Part shown: one piece after another, positions 1 to 22,816 of the stretch
Numbering within the stretch: the first letter of the stretch is position 1
Layout of the letters: the number at the start of each line of letters is the position of its first letter
Origin: Nannobrachium achirus
Taxonomy: Eukaryota; Chordata; Actinopteri; Myctophiformes; Myctophidae
DNA length: 64,000 nt
Assembly: GCA_963921795.1 (NCBI GenBank)
Contig: OY997655.1
Coordinates: 13,382,230 to 13,446,229 of the forward strand
Reading direction: 5' to 3'
The notes under the pieces: model-generated
The model's input: only the letters and a program-made list of their open reading frames with translations
What the model was told of the DNA's origin: nothing
Databases searched by the model: none
Program-made: the position numbers and the translations under genes

Positions 1-737
1 CAACACGGAGGGCAGCTTGGTGCTCAGGCTTTTGAAGAAAGCATTTGACCAGAAGCTGATCTTCACTGTGCGGGATGACCAGGTGATCTGGAGCAGCATT
101 CACCACAAGACCAACACATCTGGAGGACCACAAGGGTATAAAGTACCTCTGTTAAACATTGTTGTTTTTTGCTAGGTGTTCCTTTAGGTCAGGGGTCTTC
201 AACAGGGGGTCTGGGACCTCAGCGTTAATACAGAGGGGCCACCAAATCATTGTGTGATAGGATCATGTTTTTTACATTAACCATGTGAACCCTAGCATCC
301 ATATTCTGAGTGGAACATTAGCCAAAAATGGCAGATATACATAAGCTTGTAGATTGGCTATTTTTGGCAAAGAGGTTTGTAGAGGGAAAAAGAGCAGACT
401 AAGGATTATTTGACAGTGGTTATACTGTATGTCTGAAAATAGACATTAATCCAACATGATGACAGTGCTGTTTAACAAGTCTAAGCTGTCTAACATTTTT
501 AATCTGAAACACAATTTTATACAATATGTAGTAGGGGTCTCTGCTTCATCTCTCTCTCAACCAAGGGGTCCTTGGCCTGAAAACATTGAAGACCCCTGCT
601 GTAGGTCTACTGTGATTCCATGTTACATGAAATGGATACTCATCCATGTTGTGTTTTGTTCCCACAGGCGTGGTTATCCGGACGACAACTACTTGAGCAG
701 AGTGAGGGCTGAGCTGAAGGCTAAAGGCATCGAATGA
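1..737 (+). CDS. 3' end of a TRIM-Deltex-type E3 ubiquitin ligase (partial, two exons)
   Basis: Partial coding sequence, exons 2..135 and 668..737, stop at 735-737. The frame runs off the left edge. The donor (AAGG|GTATAA) and acceptor (CCCACAG|G) sit at exactly the positions used in the complete paralogue at 19237-21826, and the two tails are nearly identical in protein ([17 protein letters not shown], then [20 protein letters not shown] at the C-terminus). This is the second half of the Deltex C-terminal (DTC) fold, which in the DTX family binds ADP-ribose and cooperates with a RING in ubiquitin transfer. The upstream RING/B-box part would lie left of the window; that is inferred from the paralogue. 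The intron (136-667) is short and mostly filled by a MITE. No AATAAA was seen close behind the stop. Confidence 0.85.
190..598. mobile_element. hAT-like MITE in the intron of the partial TRIM-Deltex gene
   Basis: Begins CAGGGGTCTTCAACAGGGGG and ends TTGAAGACCCCTG, so the ends are inverted repeats. Flanks CTTTAGGT and CTGTAGGT match at 7 of 8 positions as a target-site duplication. The paralogous intron at 20761-20781 reads CCTGTAGGTCTACTG without this insert, which is the empty site. A hairpin repeat (321-378) lies inside. Relatives are at 14880-15321 and, as a right-end fragment, 12425-12490. Confidence 0.75.
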
Positions 738-1860
738 TTACTACTGTACTTTCATCCTGAATTCAGAATCGGGCTTTAGATTACTTTGTGTTGAAAAAAC
801 ATTCTGAGGTATGAAGATTTGTGATCAAAATGTTAAATTGTCCAGTGGTTAGGTTGTTAAGGGAATAATTAAATCGTTTATGCATACTGCTTTGTCTCTT
901 TCTTATCAATATGTAGACGGTAGACAACAGCTCCTTGTCATGTAGACACCAGTGTCTTTTGTTGAGTTTCTGAAATCTTAACTCCCCCGAGTCCCTACCT
1001 TTTAACCAATCCAGTGACTTTGATTGGTGCAGGGCTGAGCATGGATCAGACTGTAAATACCATCATTTATCACTGCAGAGGTTATCATCCCTAACCCTTA
1101 AATTCAACAAATTCTTTCAATGGACTAAAATGTTGGTTTATTTGATGGCCTTCCAGCCCGGGCATTTGGCCTTTGTGCCCTCAAAAACACCAAAGGCCAA
1201 GTGGCCTTGCCCCTAAAATTATGACATTTCAGGCCTGGAGAGTAATAAATTACTTAGTTGCATCACTTGCATGCTGAGATGTGTTATGAGCTTGTAGATC
1301 CGCTGTTTTCAGAGAGTGCAACTTATCATAAAAATGACATGAGATGAATTAGTTCTACTGGATCTCTTCTCCACTAGTATCTCCCTAGCATTGTAGTATA
1401 GTTTTTATTTGTTGACAAAGTTGTCAATAGATTTAGTCTTAGTTTTAGTTATCATAGCTTAGTTTTTATTTAAAAAAATGATCAGGTACGTTTAACTTTT
1501 CAGTACATCAGACTTAGAATCATTTTAAAACTAAAGTTGCAAGTTGTAGATTTAGATTATATTACAAAACATACACAGTAGTGCCCCGTTTTGCCTACAT
1601 TAACCAATTAAGGACTGTTTCATAGCTACTACTTTGTTCGTTTGAAAATAAGCGATCTAAAAGCTCACAACGTCACAAGCTCTGTGAGCTTGAAACATTT
1701 TACCTAGCTTAGCTATTCTCTTAAGATTTTGACCAATTTTGAAAACTTCTTACGGTTTAATGTTGGCACTTTTAAGTATATTTTGATGCCAATACTTTTG
1801 TATACTTTTACTTGAGTAACATTTTGATTACAGGACTTTCACTTTTAGGCCTGTCAGAGT
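738..1860. other. Intergenic and 3' flanking DNA, no gene seen
   Basis: AT-rich, with no supportable reading frame. Bases 1240-1860 resemble the intron-1 sequence of the C1q genes (TTTTGTATACTTTTACTTGAGTAAC-type teleost repeat), so this stretch belongs to the decayed C1q copy whose signal exon relic follows. Confidence 0.5.
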
Positions 1861-1883
1861 ATTTCTAGTGTAGTGGAATGTTC

Positions 1884-1977
1884 TGCTGTGGAATGTCATT
1901 CATGCTAGCCTGGTCTACAGTGTCTCCTCTGGCCTCTGTACATGACAGGCAGCCTAGTAGCAACAACCCTAGAAAGT
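1884..1977 (-). pseudogene. Relic of a C1q-like signal-peptide exon
   Basis: On the minus strand this encodes LGLLLLGCLSCTEARGDTVD followed by QASMNDIPQQ, nearly identical to the first exon of genes B and C. Both ends are missing. The initiator region and promoter were lost in a deletion that joins the leader directly to sequence normally lying about 150 bp further upstream (compare 26400-26560), and the exon 3' part with its donor is replaced. No C1q-domain exon is found to its left in the window. It marks a fourth, dead copy of the C1q unit. Confidence 0.75.
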
Positions 1978-2079
1978 GTTCTCTAAATGTATTCCCCCTT
2001 TCAAAATGTGCTTTCATTGAACTCACCAGGAAAAAGACACAATTCAAAGCAGTCAAAAGCCACAACAACAACATTGGGT

Positions 2080-3870
2080 GACTATTAGTTCCACTGAATT
2101 GTTTGTAAAGTCCAACATACTGCCACGTGCTAGTTATCTACACACATTTATTTTTTCCTTCTTTAGTTCTTCCATAAAACAAGGCCTATAGGACAAAGAT
2201 CACAGCATGTTTACAAGATATCTGAGAGATATTTGACACATCTAACATGCAAGTGGAAAGTCTTATTTTAGGGTGGCACTAGCAGCGATTCCAAATAATG
2301 GACCCCGGCCCATGCACTGAGGGGCAGTGAAGTGGGATTATTGCAGGAGGGCCCTCAAATAATTGGAAAATCACTGTTTTTCGTTGAAACCTTGAAAAAG
2401 ATTTTTTTCATTGTGATACCGATAAATATGATGGTCATTATGGCCATGAACTTATATTATAGTTAGTTTCATTGATCCAAGTTGGAACTCCAAGTTGCTC
2501 TGAAAATGCATGCGGTCCACTCATTTGACCAGCCGAATGGCTGTTGTATGCACTACTTACTACAATGTTTGCTAAAACAAAGAAGAACAAATGCTTTAGG
2601 ATGGTGCCCCCCTGTGGTTGGTGCCCTGTGCAGCACCTCAAGCCCTTCTGTTAATCCATCCCTGATCCTGGATGGCTTGATTCTATGGCTTAAAATAATA
2701 TTTATGAATATTGCTATGCCTTATAAAATAGTTAACATAACTGATATTTGGCCCACATTCTATAGAATTGGTTATACAGATGGGTTTTATTTGGGGAACT
2801 AGTTGTGCACCTTTTGATAACTGATGTCCATCCATGTCATGTTAGGAGATGGCCATTAGCGTTCAGTAATGGAGAATGGAAAGAAAAACTGATGATTTCT
2901 TACATTTTACTCATGTATAAAAGCACAATTCTGCATTTTAATGATGATGTATGTAGTGTTCAACACTGGTGCGCAATAAGCATACATCAGGCGTAATTTC
3001 AGCCCCAAGCCTTAAACCTCACATCTAAATTCTTAGTCCTAATCCTGACACTAATCCTGAATGCCTCACTCCCCAAATGATTTTGAACCATAAAACAATC
3101 ATTAGTGAAAACTAGGAAAATGATTGTCACAAATTGTGGGGATCATTTTCCTTTTACAATTTGAGACATTCAATCACAATGTCACAACATCTATGTCTCA
3201 AATTGTACTTGTGGGCCAATTTGGCCCTGACATGTTTTATGGACTAAGAGTATTTTCAGAGCTCTTTAATTATTAGCCTACTACTGAGCACACCATCATT
3301 TTCCAGCACTTTGTGTTAATACACTCACCTGTTAAGCATAGCCTACGTTTTCACCTGAAGTAGCTAGGCCAGTGGAGGGTGATATTAATTTTCACCAAAG
3401 ATGACAGTAGTACGTTGGATATGTATTTATGATTGATATAATACTTTATTAGCAGTTCACATAGGACAAGTACAGGACAGTACAGTTCAGATACAAGTTC
3501 TACTTATGGGATTTAAACCCGAGAAAGCACTATGGCTTGTTTACATTGGGGTCCTTTTGTACTCAATTCATAGAGACATTATGATATGACAGACAAATAT
3601 ACACAGTAGGCCTACTATGCAAAAAACATATAACAGTCAGGAATCAGAAATAAAAAGAAATATTTACAGTACAGGTGGGGGGGAGGGGGGGGGTGTGGGT
3701 AGGCTTAACCTTTGTCTTTTTACCAGTTACCGTGTTTTTTAACCACTTAACCCTGAGTTATACTTCATCATACGACAGAATTTTCACCTGTAATGACATT
3801 CCCAAAATAAGCATAGTGAGAAAAGTGCACCCAGGAGAGCAAAAGCTAAAATGCTACTGTGAAATCAATT
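2080..3870. repeat. Segmental duplicate of 26690-28390 (spacer between C1q genes)
   Basis: Long stretches match 26690-28390 in the same order, for example around 2640-2790 versus 27130-27290 and 3420-3540 versus 27990-28090. Copies differ by indels and scattered substitutions. No gene was recognised. On the minus strand the 3' untranslated part of C1q gene A lies at its right end; a minus-strand AATAAA is at about 3445-3450. Confidence 0.75.
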
Positions 3871-3879
3871 ATCCCTCAA

Positions 3880-11863
<7,984 letters not shown>

Positions 11864-11919
11864 TCCAGATCTCTCTGGAAAAACTCTGGGCTTTTGAGCT
11901 ACTTGTCCCTGCAGACCTG

Positions 11920-11942
11920 TTTAAATAGATCCACGCCACGTG
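11920..11942 (-). promoter_or_regulatory. Core promoter of C1q gene A (TATA-like plus CACGTG)
   Basis: Minus strand: CACGTG (11937-11942) followed about 10 bp later by TATTTAAA (11920-11927), some 57 bp before the ATG. The same block is kept in genes B and C although the surrounding introns have diverged. Confidence 0.6.
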
Positions 11943-11943
11943 T

Positions 11944-13066
11944 TTATTAACCCGTTAAATGTACTAGCCAAACAGCATACCTAAACATGATGTTATTTTA
12001 GACTAATTCCAACCTCCACGAGTGAATTATTTATCTCTTCTTCCTCATGCCTTCATTATTAGTTTCCCCGAAGGAACACTGGGTGTGAAGTATTTATCGG
12101 TGCCAGTTTCCGTCTCTTTCACACCAGTTATAACTAGAAGCAGTGCTCTTCCGAGCACAGGTCTCCACCAGGTCAGGTAGGTCCTGGTGGCGCTAAATGT
12201 GAAAAGGGTACTATATCTTCTTTGGCCTTTAACGGCACTGTGACAGTGCATGCATTTTGTTCCAAAAACTAGTTTGGCAAAAGTCGACCTGCTGGTGGCA
12301 CTATAACAGGCCAATGTGAAAAGAGTGGCATTTGTTCCTTGACCTTAAGTGGGAATGTGCGTGCAGAATGTCTCTGTGACCAATACTTCAGATGAAACTA
12401 TATGGAATCTACGAACAGGTTGATGGGGGTCCCTGCTTCATCTCTCTTTCAACTAAGGGGTCCTCGGCCTGAAAACGCTGAAGACCCCTGTTCTATCGTA
12501 CATCGAAGATACTGTGTGTATAGCTCCGAGGTACATATTATGGAATTTTTGATTGTTTTTGAAATGTATTGAACAGATTAATGTTGATGTATTGATGTAT
12601 TACCGTGCTGTCTAAGAGCGTCTGCTAAATGCTTAAATTGTACACAGTGAACAAATTCGTTCAACACAAAAATGCTGCGTTCCAAGTTCAGGAGAGTTAG
12701 GTAAAATTGTAGCCCTCTTTGATGTCTATGTGTGCATGCGCCTTAGAGTGTATGTGCAAAGTCCATCCAATGAGTTATGTGCATTTCCATGCATTGATTA
12801 TTATACTCTAATGCACTAATACTCCAATATATATGATATGTTTTGCTCACAATATATGCACTGCTGCAAACAGGCTCAAATACAATTCTACCTTGGGGGG
12901 ACCCATGGTGCGCGATTAAAATCTTTATTGGTATAATAATTATTATTATTTGAATTAATTGATTAATCACCCTTAAAATAATCAGGTGTTTTTGGTGTTT
13001 CTGGTCAGAAAAGTCTGATCACACCTATGAGGCTGCTTTTACATGATGAACTGGGGGAAGCCTGGC

Positions 13067-13069
<3 letters not shown>
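11944..13069. other. Intergenic, mostly unrecognised
   Basis: Contains only a right-end fragment of the CAGGGGTCTTCAAC MITE family (12425-12490, ending GAAGACCCCTG). Nothing else could be supported. Confidence 0.5.

Positions 13070-13123
<54 letters not shown>
13070..13123. repeat. (TC)n microsatellite
   Basis: About 54 bp of uninterrupted TC repeats. Confidence 0.95.
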
Positions 13124-13124
<1 letters not shown>

Positions 13125-13466
13125 ATCAAACGTGCTTTCTCTGTGAGAGCACATTTGGGACAGATTCTCACGCAGTCAAATCTGCGTGTGAACGCAAGCA
13201 TTAACTTGGTAATGTTACTGGACCTGATTACTGTTTCTGGGCTGTATGTTACAGTAAACCACACCACAAACTCCATCCCTCCCTGAATGGCTCCTTGCTC
13301 TGATGGCTGTGACACTGCATTCCTTTCAATCCTGACATGCCCTTCATGAATCCCTATTACCCTGTCTGTGTGGAGTAACACGTTTTAGTGGCATAGCCTA
13401 CTTAATTAACAGCAATCCATCAATGTGATGTTTTAAGATGTTATCAACAGCATGAATACCTGTTCT

Positions 13467-13828
13467 AGTCCATGGGCCATATGAAATGTCGCTCTCCGAA
13501 AGGTGGCAAAGGTTACTATGCATTTTTTAAAAACCTCTATATCTGTAGATTATATTTTGGTATGATGACCCTTTCTGAGACACAGCTAAATTGGTGTTAT
13601 CAGCTGCTGTGTCCCATTAACTTAAAGGATTAGTTCACCCTCAAAATGACTTTTTTTTCCTATTGATTACTCACACCATGTAGACTTGAGTTCAATAATA
13701 TTATTTTGTATTTCTCACATTCCTAAGGCAAAATGGGACTATAGTAAATGTACCCACATTGATTCCTCGATGGGGACCCTAACTTTTGCCACCTTTCGGA
13801 GAACGACATCTCGTATGGCCCACGGACT
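13467..13828. mobile_element. MITE with long inverted ends, containing a second MITE
   Basis: Left AGTCCATGGGCCATATGAAA continuing CTCTCCGAAAGGTGGCAAA; right TTTGCCACCTTTCGGAGA continuing to GGCCCACGGACT. The arms are about 45 bp with a few mismatches. Inside, TTAAAGGATTAGTTCACCCT begins a TTAA-associated MITE related to 61148-61655. Confidence 0.65.
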
Positions 13829-13889
13829 ATTCACCATGATGGGAAAACTGAACAGTTGAAGCAACCTTGCCTTTTTATTTTATTATCCC

Positions 13890-14245
13890 ACGGTTTTTGC
13901 AACCCATTTGCTCACCCAGTGCCAACAACCTAACCTGTAGTCCTGGTTTCCGCTCTCACCCTGCCGTGCCAGGGGAATTGGGGAGCACCTGGCTGGCTAG
14001 GGGGAGGTAGTATAGAAACCAGGACTACTGCATGTTTTTGTGAGGGCATCTACCCTAGGAGACACGGGGAGAACATGCAAACTCCACACAGAAAGGCCCT
14101 ATCGCCTACCCCACCTAGGGTGTGGGTGCTGATGACGCGGAGGGAGGAACACGCCCCCAGCACCCACAGCTTCCCCCGGCGTGAATCGAACCCAGGACCT
14201 TCTAGCTGTGAGGCGAAGCACTAACCATTGCGCCACCGTGCGCAG
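13890..14245 (-). mobile_element. tRNA-derived SINE-like element (copy 2)
   Basis: Reverse complement of the element at 7271-7600. On the minus strand it has the A-box-like head and GGTTCGATTC, and the body shares CAGTAGTCCTGGTTTC. Confidence 0.75.
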
Positions 14246-14354
14246 TGGTTAAAAAAAGAAAAAAAAGAAGCAACCTTGCCAAACTAAAAACTAGTTCTGT
14301 TGGTAGAACTTGATCTCCTGCTGTTCCTCCCAGAACACTAACGCTATTTTTGAC

Positions 14355-14423
14355 ACACACACACACACACGCACACACGCACGCACGCAACGCACGCACG
14401 CACGCACGCACGCACGCACACGC
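14355..14423. repeat. (AC)n-(ACGC)n compound microsatellite
   Basis: An AC run passes into ACGC/GCAC repeats. The alternating purine-pyrimidine run could form Z-DNA (inference). Confidence 0.9.
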
Positions 14424-14879
14424 TAGTTAGGGAACGTAACTCCTAAATGAACTGCTCACATCCACCGCTCACTTCAAACATGCTTTTGATTTTTGTCACT
14501 AATATATTCCTTAAATAAATAAAACTTGAGGTATCATGGGGGAGGGGGGTATCATGGGGGGCACAAAATCTGTGAAAAGAAATGGGTATCGTTTTTTTTT
14601 TAAATATTCCTAAAAGAAATAGTAAAGGAGTTGTGCACTTCTGCTTTTGTCTGGCCTTTCCTGGTACATGTGAGAATGGTCCAGTATACTGCCAATTGTG
14701 GGAGAATGGGATTTTTCTTTTTTACCCTCTATCAACGCTGGGTGAAACAGGGATGGGGCAGGGAAACACACCTACATCACTAGGATGTCACTGAGCAACC
14801 TGAAGGAACCCAAAGACCCACCTCACCTCAGACATCAGCAACATTAGGGTGAAAATCACCAGGCGTTAGTGTTCTAGAG

Positions 14880-15321
14880 CAGGGGTCTTCAACAGGGGGT
14901 CCGGGACCCCTAGGGAGTCCTCAGAGTTACTACAGGGGGTCCTCCAAATCTTCCAATCCTTCCGATCCAACAACTTGAACCCTATAGCGTCCATATTCTG
15001 AGAACTTTAGCCAAAAATAGCAGATCTACAAGTTCACAACGCCTCGCAGTAGATCGTCTATTTTCGGCAAAGAGCTTTGGTGTAGAGGGGAAAAAGAGCA
15101 GACCAAGTACAGAGGGAAAGGTCAAGTTTATTAAGTATTGACGGTTCAAGTGGTTCAATACGGTATCTGAAAACACACAATGACATGAATCCAAAATACA
15201 CTGATGAATTGTGTTGTCAAACAATGAAAGTATATGGAATCTATGAAAAGATTGTGGGGGTCCCTGCTTCTTCTCTCTCTCCACTAAGGGGTCCTTGGCC
15301 TGAAAACGTTGAAGATCCCTG
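14880..15321. mobile_element. hAT-like MITE, CAGGGGTCTTCAAC family
   Basis: Starts CAGGGGTCTTCAACAGGGGG and ends GAAAACGTTGAAGATCCCTG. Flanks TTCTAGAG and TTCTAGGG match at 7 of 8. It contains a hairpin repeat at 15010-15068. Confidence 0.75.
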
Positions 15322-15329
15322 TTCTAGGG

Positions 15330-16740
15330 TTAACTGTCCTCTGAAAAGACAGCAATATGTGTAAGATAAATAACCACAGTGTAATAGGCCTTTAGTATGT
15401 TAAGCCCACTTTAACTTAGAGTGGGCTTGCCAGGCCAAAGGATGAGAGATTGTGTTATATTGTTCTTTATGTGTAGAAAATAAAATAAGAATATTTGCCC
15501 TGGTTTTGGGTGGTTTTGTTCAAATAACTTGCCATGATATACAAATAATTATTTAAATAGTCTGCAGTTCAAAGATCTCATTCTCATTTGTTGATTTTAC
15601 TAATAGAATGTATTGAATTTACTTGAATTGAAGTGTCTTTCGGGCACTTTATTTTTGCTTTATTTTCTCAAGATTCTCTCAGGAGTCTCACGAGACAAAT
15701 ATTGTACTTTTTACTCCACTACAATTAATTTGACAGCTTATAGTTACTTTGTAGATTGTGATTATTATTAGAAAATATACATGATCTACTTCAGCCCTAT
15801 TTTAACTTTGGATATTTGAAAATAGCTACAGTATGTAGTATGTTGAGTATGTAAAAAGAAAAACATAATTATACATTTTAGAGATATATGATAACGTGTG
15901 AAAGTGAAACAGTAAACATTGTGTATAATGAGTAGGCCTACTTATCTTTGGAACTTTAAGTATATTTTGATATCAATACTTTTGTACTTTTACTCAAGTA
16001 CATTTTGAATTCTGGACTTTTTGAAAAAGAGTATTTCACTGCCTTCAGCCAGTCTGGCAAGCCATCGCCAGAGAAAAGGTAAAATACAGCGCCCTCAATC
16101 TGTTCTTGAGAGATTTAGAAAGCTTGCTTGTGTGATAGTGCCCCCTAGTGGACTGTAGTCATTCCTGCGTGGGTACTGATTACTAATCATTACTAGCCGT
16201 GCAAGCCGGTGATTTGAAGACTTTATTAGAAGTTTGATTGAAAGTTCTACACACCTGCCGCTACACACGACTGGGGAGGAATGCGGTTGATGCAAACATT
16301 TGAGTTGTAGGCTTTACTACGATTTCTTTACCTCAAGTGATTTTGTTGTTGTGCATTTTAACTAACTTAATTGGTAGTCTACTGCTGCATAGGCCTATAG
16401 CTTTAAAATAAGTAGGCTGTGAGTTGGGAGCTGCCGTGGTGTTGGACCATAGTAGCAGGTATGAACAATATGGCAATATAGTAATCTTGACACTTAATGA
16501 GCATTATGGTTATTTAGCATTATAGTATGGGAAATTACATTTTATATTGAACTTTACTGATTGCCACAGCTTGTGCAGTCTGCCCTCAATGTTATTTGTC
16601 CCTTAGTTGTGTCCCTTAGTTTATGTTTTTGTATTTAATGTATTGTATTTTGTTTATGGCTATACCTCCCATACCAATAAACCCTTTTGTAAATCCCGCC
16701 CCATTCTGCCCTGTTACTATGATGGGACATTAACCCTGGG
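15330..16740. other. Intergenic, only teleost-type dispersed repeat recognised
   Basis: Bases about 15660-16040 belong to the dispersed repeat marked by TACTTTTACTCAAGTAC that recurs throughout the window. No gene is supported. Confidence 0.5.
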
Positions 16741-16744
16741 CAGA

Positions 16745-17125
16745 TTGTTTTTATAGTGGAAGTGGATGGGATTTTTTTTCCCTTCATAGCCTCATTACAG
16801 CTATATAAAGTACCAAAGGAAAAACACCTAGGTGATATTAATAAAAAGGGAAGACAAAGGTACAGTAGTTACATTGCAAAACAGGGGGTTTACCCGAAAA
16901 TATATGTTTTAATTTGTTTAATCCCAGTGGGACAGAATCCTCTTTGCAGATTCTTTTATAGTGGTAGTGGATGGGATTTTTTTTCCCTTCATAGCCTCAT
17001 TACAGCTATATAAAGTACCACAAAAAACACATCTACGTGATATTAATAAAAAGGGAAGAAAAAGGTACAGTAATTACATAGCAAAACAGTAGTTTTCCCC
17101 CGAAAAATAAATGTTTTAATTAGTT
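16745..17125. repeat. Two-copy tandem duplication, about 207-bp unit
   Basis: GTGGATGGGATTTTTTTTCC followed by CATAGCCTCATTACAGCTAT occurs at about 16761 and again at about 16967, and similarity continues for most of each unit (ATTAATAAAAAGGGAAGA). Copies differ by small substitutions. Confidence 0.75.
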
Positions 17126-17717
17126 TAATCCTCTGGATCAGAGATAGAAAGAGAAGCGCATTGCATCTTGGGTACTAGGAAGAGGACAGAGAGAATGTTT
17201 CTCCTCACATAATAGGCTGGCTTTTCGTAATTCTGCCCATTTAAATTATATGTACCCAATCGTGACTCTTAGACCATTGATAAGGTACATGTGAACTAGT
17301 TTGTTGAAGCTTATTCGTTATGATGAGCGAGATCGCTTGACGCTTGCCGTCGCTATCACCGTACCGGCCGATCTCCGTGTCGCGCACTGCGGACAGTTGT
17401 TGAAAGCCACATTCAATATTCTCCACTGCACAAACTCCACCCCCGATAGCAAAAAGTGAATGTTTTTTTCTGGTTGGCCAGTCAGGGAGTCTCAGGGACC
17501 AATCAGAAGGCTGACAAACGGTCTATTTGGTTTGTGTCTATACTGTCTATAACGGAAGGGTCCTCTGGACTGCCCAGGTTCCCTATATATTGTGCCCTGC
17601 TATATTGTATTACTCTTAACCTATTGCTCTCCTAAACCCTTCATTTTGTAATGAGGATCAGTAAAATGTACTAAGATTTTACATTGTCTTTCATTTGACG
17701 CCCTGATTGGGAAAACC

Positions 17718-18210
17718 TTAAAGGGATATTTCACTTTAAAAAAAAAACTTTGGTCATTTTATTGTCTAATCAGGCTTTTATGAACACCCTGAACAGATTT
17801 TAATTTACTTGAATATTAAATATTTGGATATTTCATCTAAATGTTATCAGTCCTCCTCCTCTATTACAATGGGTGTGTATGGGCCCCATACACACCCATT
17901 GTAACTTCAAACTCTATTTTAACCATGATAAACCCATTAAAAACACCCATTATTATTTTTTTCTGGTGACTCATACTACTACCCTCTTAATACGTGAGGC
18001 AGACTGTGTTTTGATAACTTTTTTAATTATTTTTAATAGCCTAATTCTTTGGGAAAATTGAAAAGGTTAATACAAAAAACACGTATTAGTAGGAGTCACC
18101 AGAAAATAATAATGGGTGTTTTTAATGAATCTATAATGGTTAAATGGACTTTGAAGTTACAAACTTCACTTGGGTGTTTTCCTTTTTTTTTTTTTGTGAA
18201 ATATCCCTTA
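17718..18210. mobile_element. TTAA-flanked MITE, AGGGATATTTCAC family (large copy)
   Basis: TTAA then AGGGATATTTCAC at the left; GTGAAATATCCC then TTAA at the right. The interior includes an inverted pair around GGGGCCCATACACACCCATT. TTAA flanks are the target signature of piggyBac-type elements. Confidence 0.7.
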
Positions 18211-18283
18211 AGTGTTTACTATATTCATTGAGTTTCCTTTAACTCGTCCAACTAAAGGGTGGCGTTGTCTAGATAACACTGTT

Positions 18284-18490
18284 AAAGGCCCATTCCCACT
18301 GGGCCAGATAACAGATACAAAAATCTTTCTCCAGATATTTTTCCATTCAAAGTGGATGGTAGATGCAGATAAAAAGAATATCTGTGATAGACATTTTTTT
18401 TATCTGTATCTACCATCCACTTTGAATGGAAAAATATCTGGAGAAAGAGATTTATTGATCTGTTATCTGGCCCAGTGGGAATGGGCCTTT
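18284..18490. mobile_element. Near-perfect foldback MITE
   Basis: About 90-bp arms: AAAGGCCCATTCCCACTGGG at the left is mirrored by CCCAGTGGGAATGGGCCTTT at the right, and CATTCAAAGTGGATGGTAGA by its complement, around a short centre. A diverged relative is at 58681-58800. Confidence 0.85.
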
Positions 18491-19236
18491 AGTCTTATAT
18501 ACAGTTTATTACAGTTTATTAGACCATACTATTTGTTTTGTCTTCTCATTGAAGCATCTGTTTCATGTTACATTTTCGCCCCCTAGCGTCGAAAGAAAAG
18601 GACATCTGGGAACTCAAGATTAGTTTCGTGTTGTCTCTGCGTGTGTGTAGCTTTTTGTTAATGAGAGAAAATGAACACATGTACTGTACGCAATACTACG
18701 GATGGGGTTCTGACCTATGGTTTTGATATGAGGGCCTACTTATTAATTACAATATCAATGATAAGAATAATCAATCAAATTAATTGTAATGATTGAGTTC
18801 ACTTGACACTATAATTCCAGCTTGATTTAAAATGATCAATTATTAGGATGTCAATTATAAGATGTCAATATATGAGAAGTGATTACAGCTGCTTATTAAC
18901 AAACCACGTGTCATTGGTATTAATCGATTTCTTTATTTCATTCATGTAAGAGAATGAACTGAGAAAACACCAAAGCCTTTCCTTAACAGGCAAACAGAAA
19001 TAAATAAATCTGATATTTGCTTACTATGTGTCACTTCACTATTTTATTTCAAATATTGTATTGCATGTATATACAGTAGGATATACATACATTTCTATTC
19101 ATCAGAATGAATAGTTTTAGTCAATACAAAACATGGCAAATTGCACTATATTGTATGATTTTTTTTTTATATATAGTATATATACTGTGGGTATCGCTCA
19201 AAAACATATATTTTTTTTAATTCTCAGAGTGCAGAA

Positions 19237-21826
<2,590 letters not shown>

Positions 21827-22015
21827 TTACTACTGTACCTTCATCCTGAATTCAGAAGCAGGCTTTATATTACTTTGTGTTCCTGAGTTTATCGTTTATA
21901 CATACTGCTTTGTTGCTCAGTGTTCAAAAACAAAATGGTTTATTCTTTATTATTTGTTACTAAGTTTAAACTACTTATTGTTTGACATGGAAGTATGGAC
22001 AAATTAAAAAAATTA

Positions 22016-22021
22016 AATAAA
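22016..22021 (+). terminator. Candidate polyadenylation signal of the TRIM-Deltex gene
   Basis: AATAAA about 190 bp after the stop codon, in an A/T-rich stretch. Confidence 0.5.
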
Positions 22022-22435
22022 AAGGTAAATAAAATTTGATTGCATTTTCTTGGTAAATTGTGTTGGTTTGCAATTTCTTCTTAATGACAATAACATTTTA
22101 CATAAAGTAAACCGGGAAAACAGTTATTTTATGGAAGGGCATACATATGAATGAACAGTAGGCTATAATAAAAACAAGTGCTATAATGTAATCCGTAAAC
22201 ATTTATTAGCGGACTCTGGTCCAGAGACATAAAAAGGAAGAATAAAATCTTTCAAATGTACAAAAAAAAAATACATATTGCACAAACTTGTTTCTACTAT
22301 TTACACAGCAGTAGACGCAGCAGAGCTGTACCATACTTTACGTACATCAACTTATGGAAGCACAGTGTGCTGGTATGGTTCTTCAGTCTGCTGGCTACAG
22401 TTAACGGTTCACTATGATTCTTATTATGAGTGCAT

Positions 22436-22559
22436 CTCTCCATTCCGACACTAACCCTATCTCTTGCCCTAACCTTAACCTCTATGGAAGTGTTGTTACT
22501 CCGACAATAAGAAGTCAATGTCGGAGTGGCGACATGTCGGAATGGAGAGTGGCCCCCTC
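22436..22559. mobile_element. Small TIR element with telomere-like interior
   Basis: CTCTCCATTCCGACA at the left and TGTCGGAATGGAGAG at the right are perfect 15-bp inverted ends. The interior contains CCCTAACCTTAACC. Confidence 0.7.
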
Positions 22560-22816
22560 TTATACGGTATGTCTGCTCCTTTTTTCCCTCAACACCTTCG
22601 CTGATAATAGCCGGAGTTCACAGTGTAGCATTGTGAGTTTGGAGATCAGCTATTTTCACTGAACGGGGACGCAAGATTTGAAGTGGTAAATGTCTACTGT
22701 TAACCCAAAAAGATGCATGTTGTCTTCCTCTGACAGGGATTGGACTTGATACAGCTCAGACTGTGTTGAAAGTGCGCTGCAGGGATGGACGTTACTGTGA
22801 AATTGATTTCCGTCCT

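Noticed and set aside
1-737. Reading the 456-737 frame as a separate small protein
   Set aside because: Its last 23 codons are the final exon of the TRIM-Deltex gene; the earlier part is MITE sequence in the intron.
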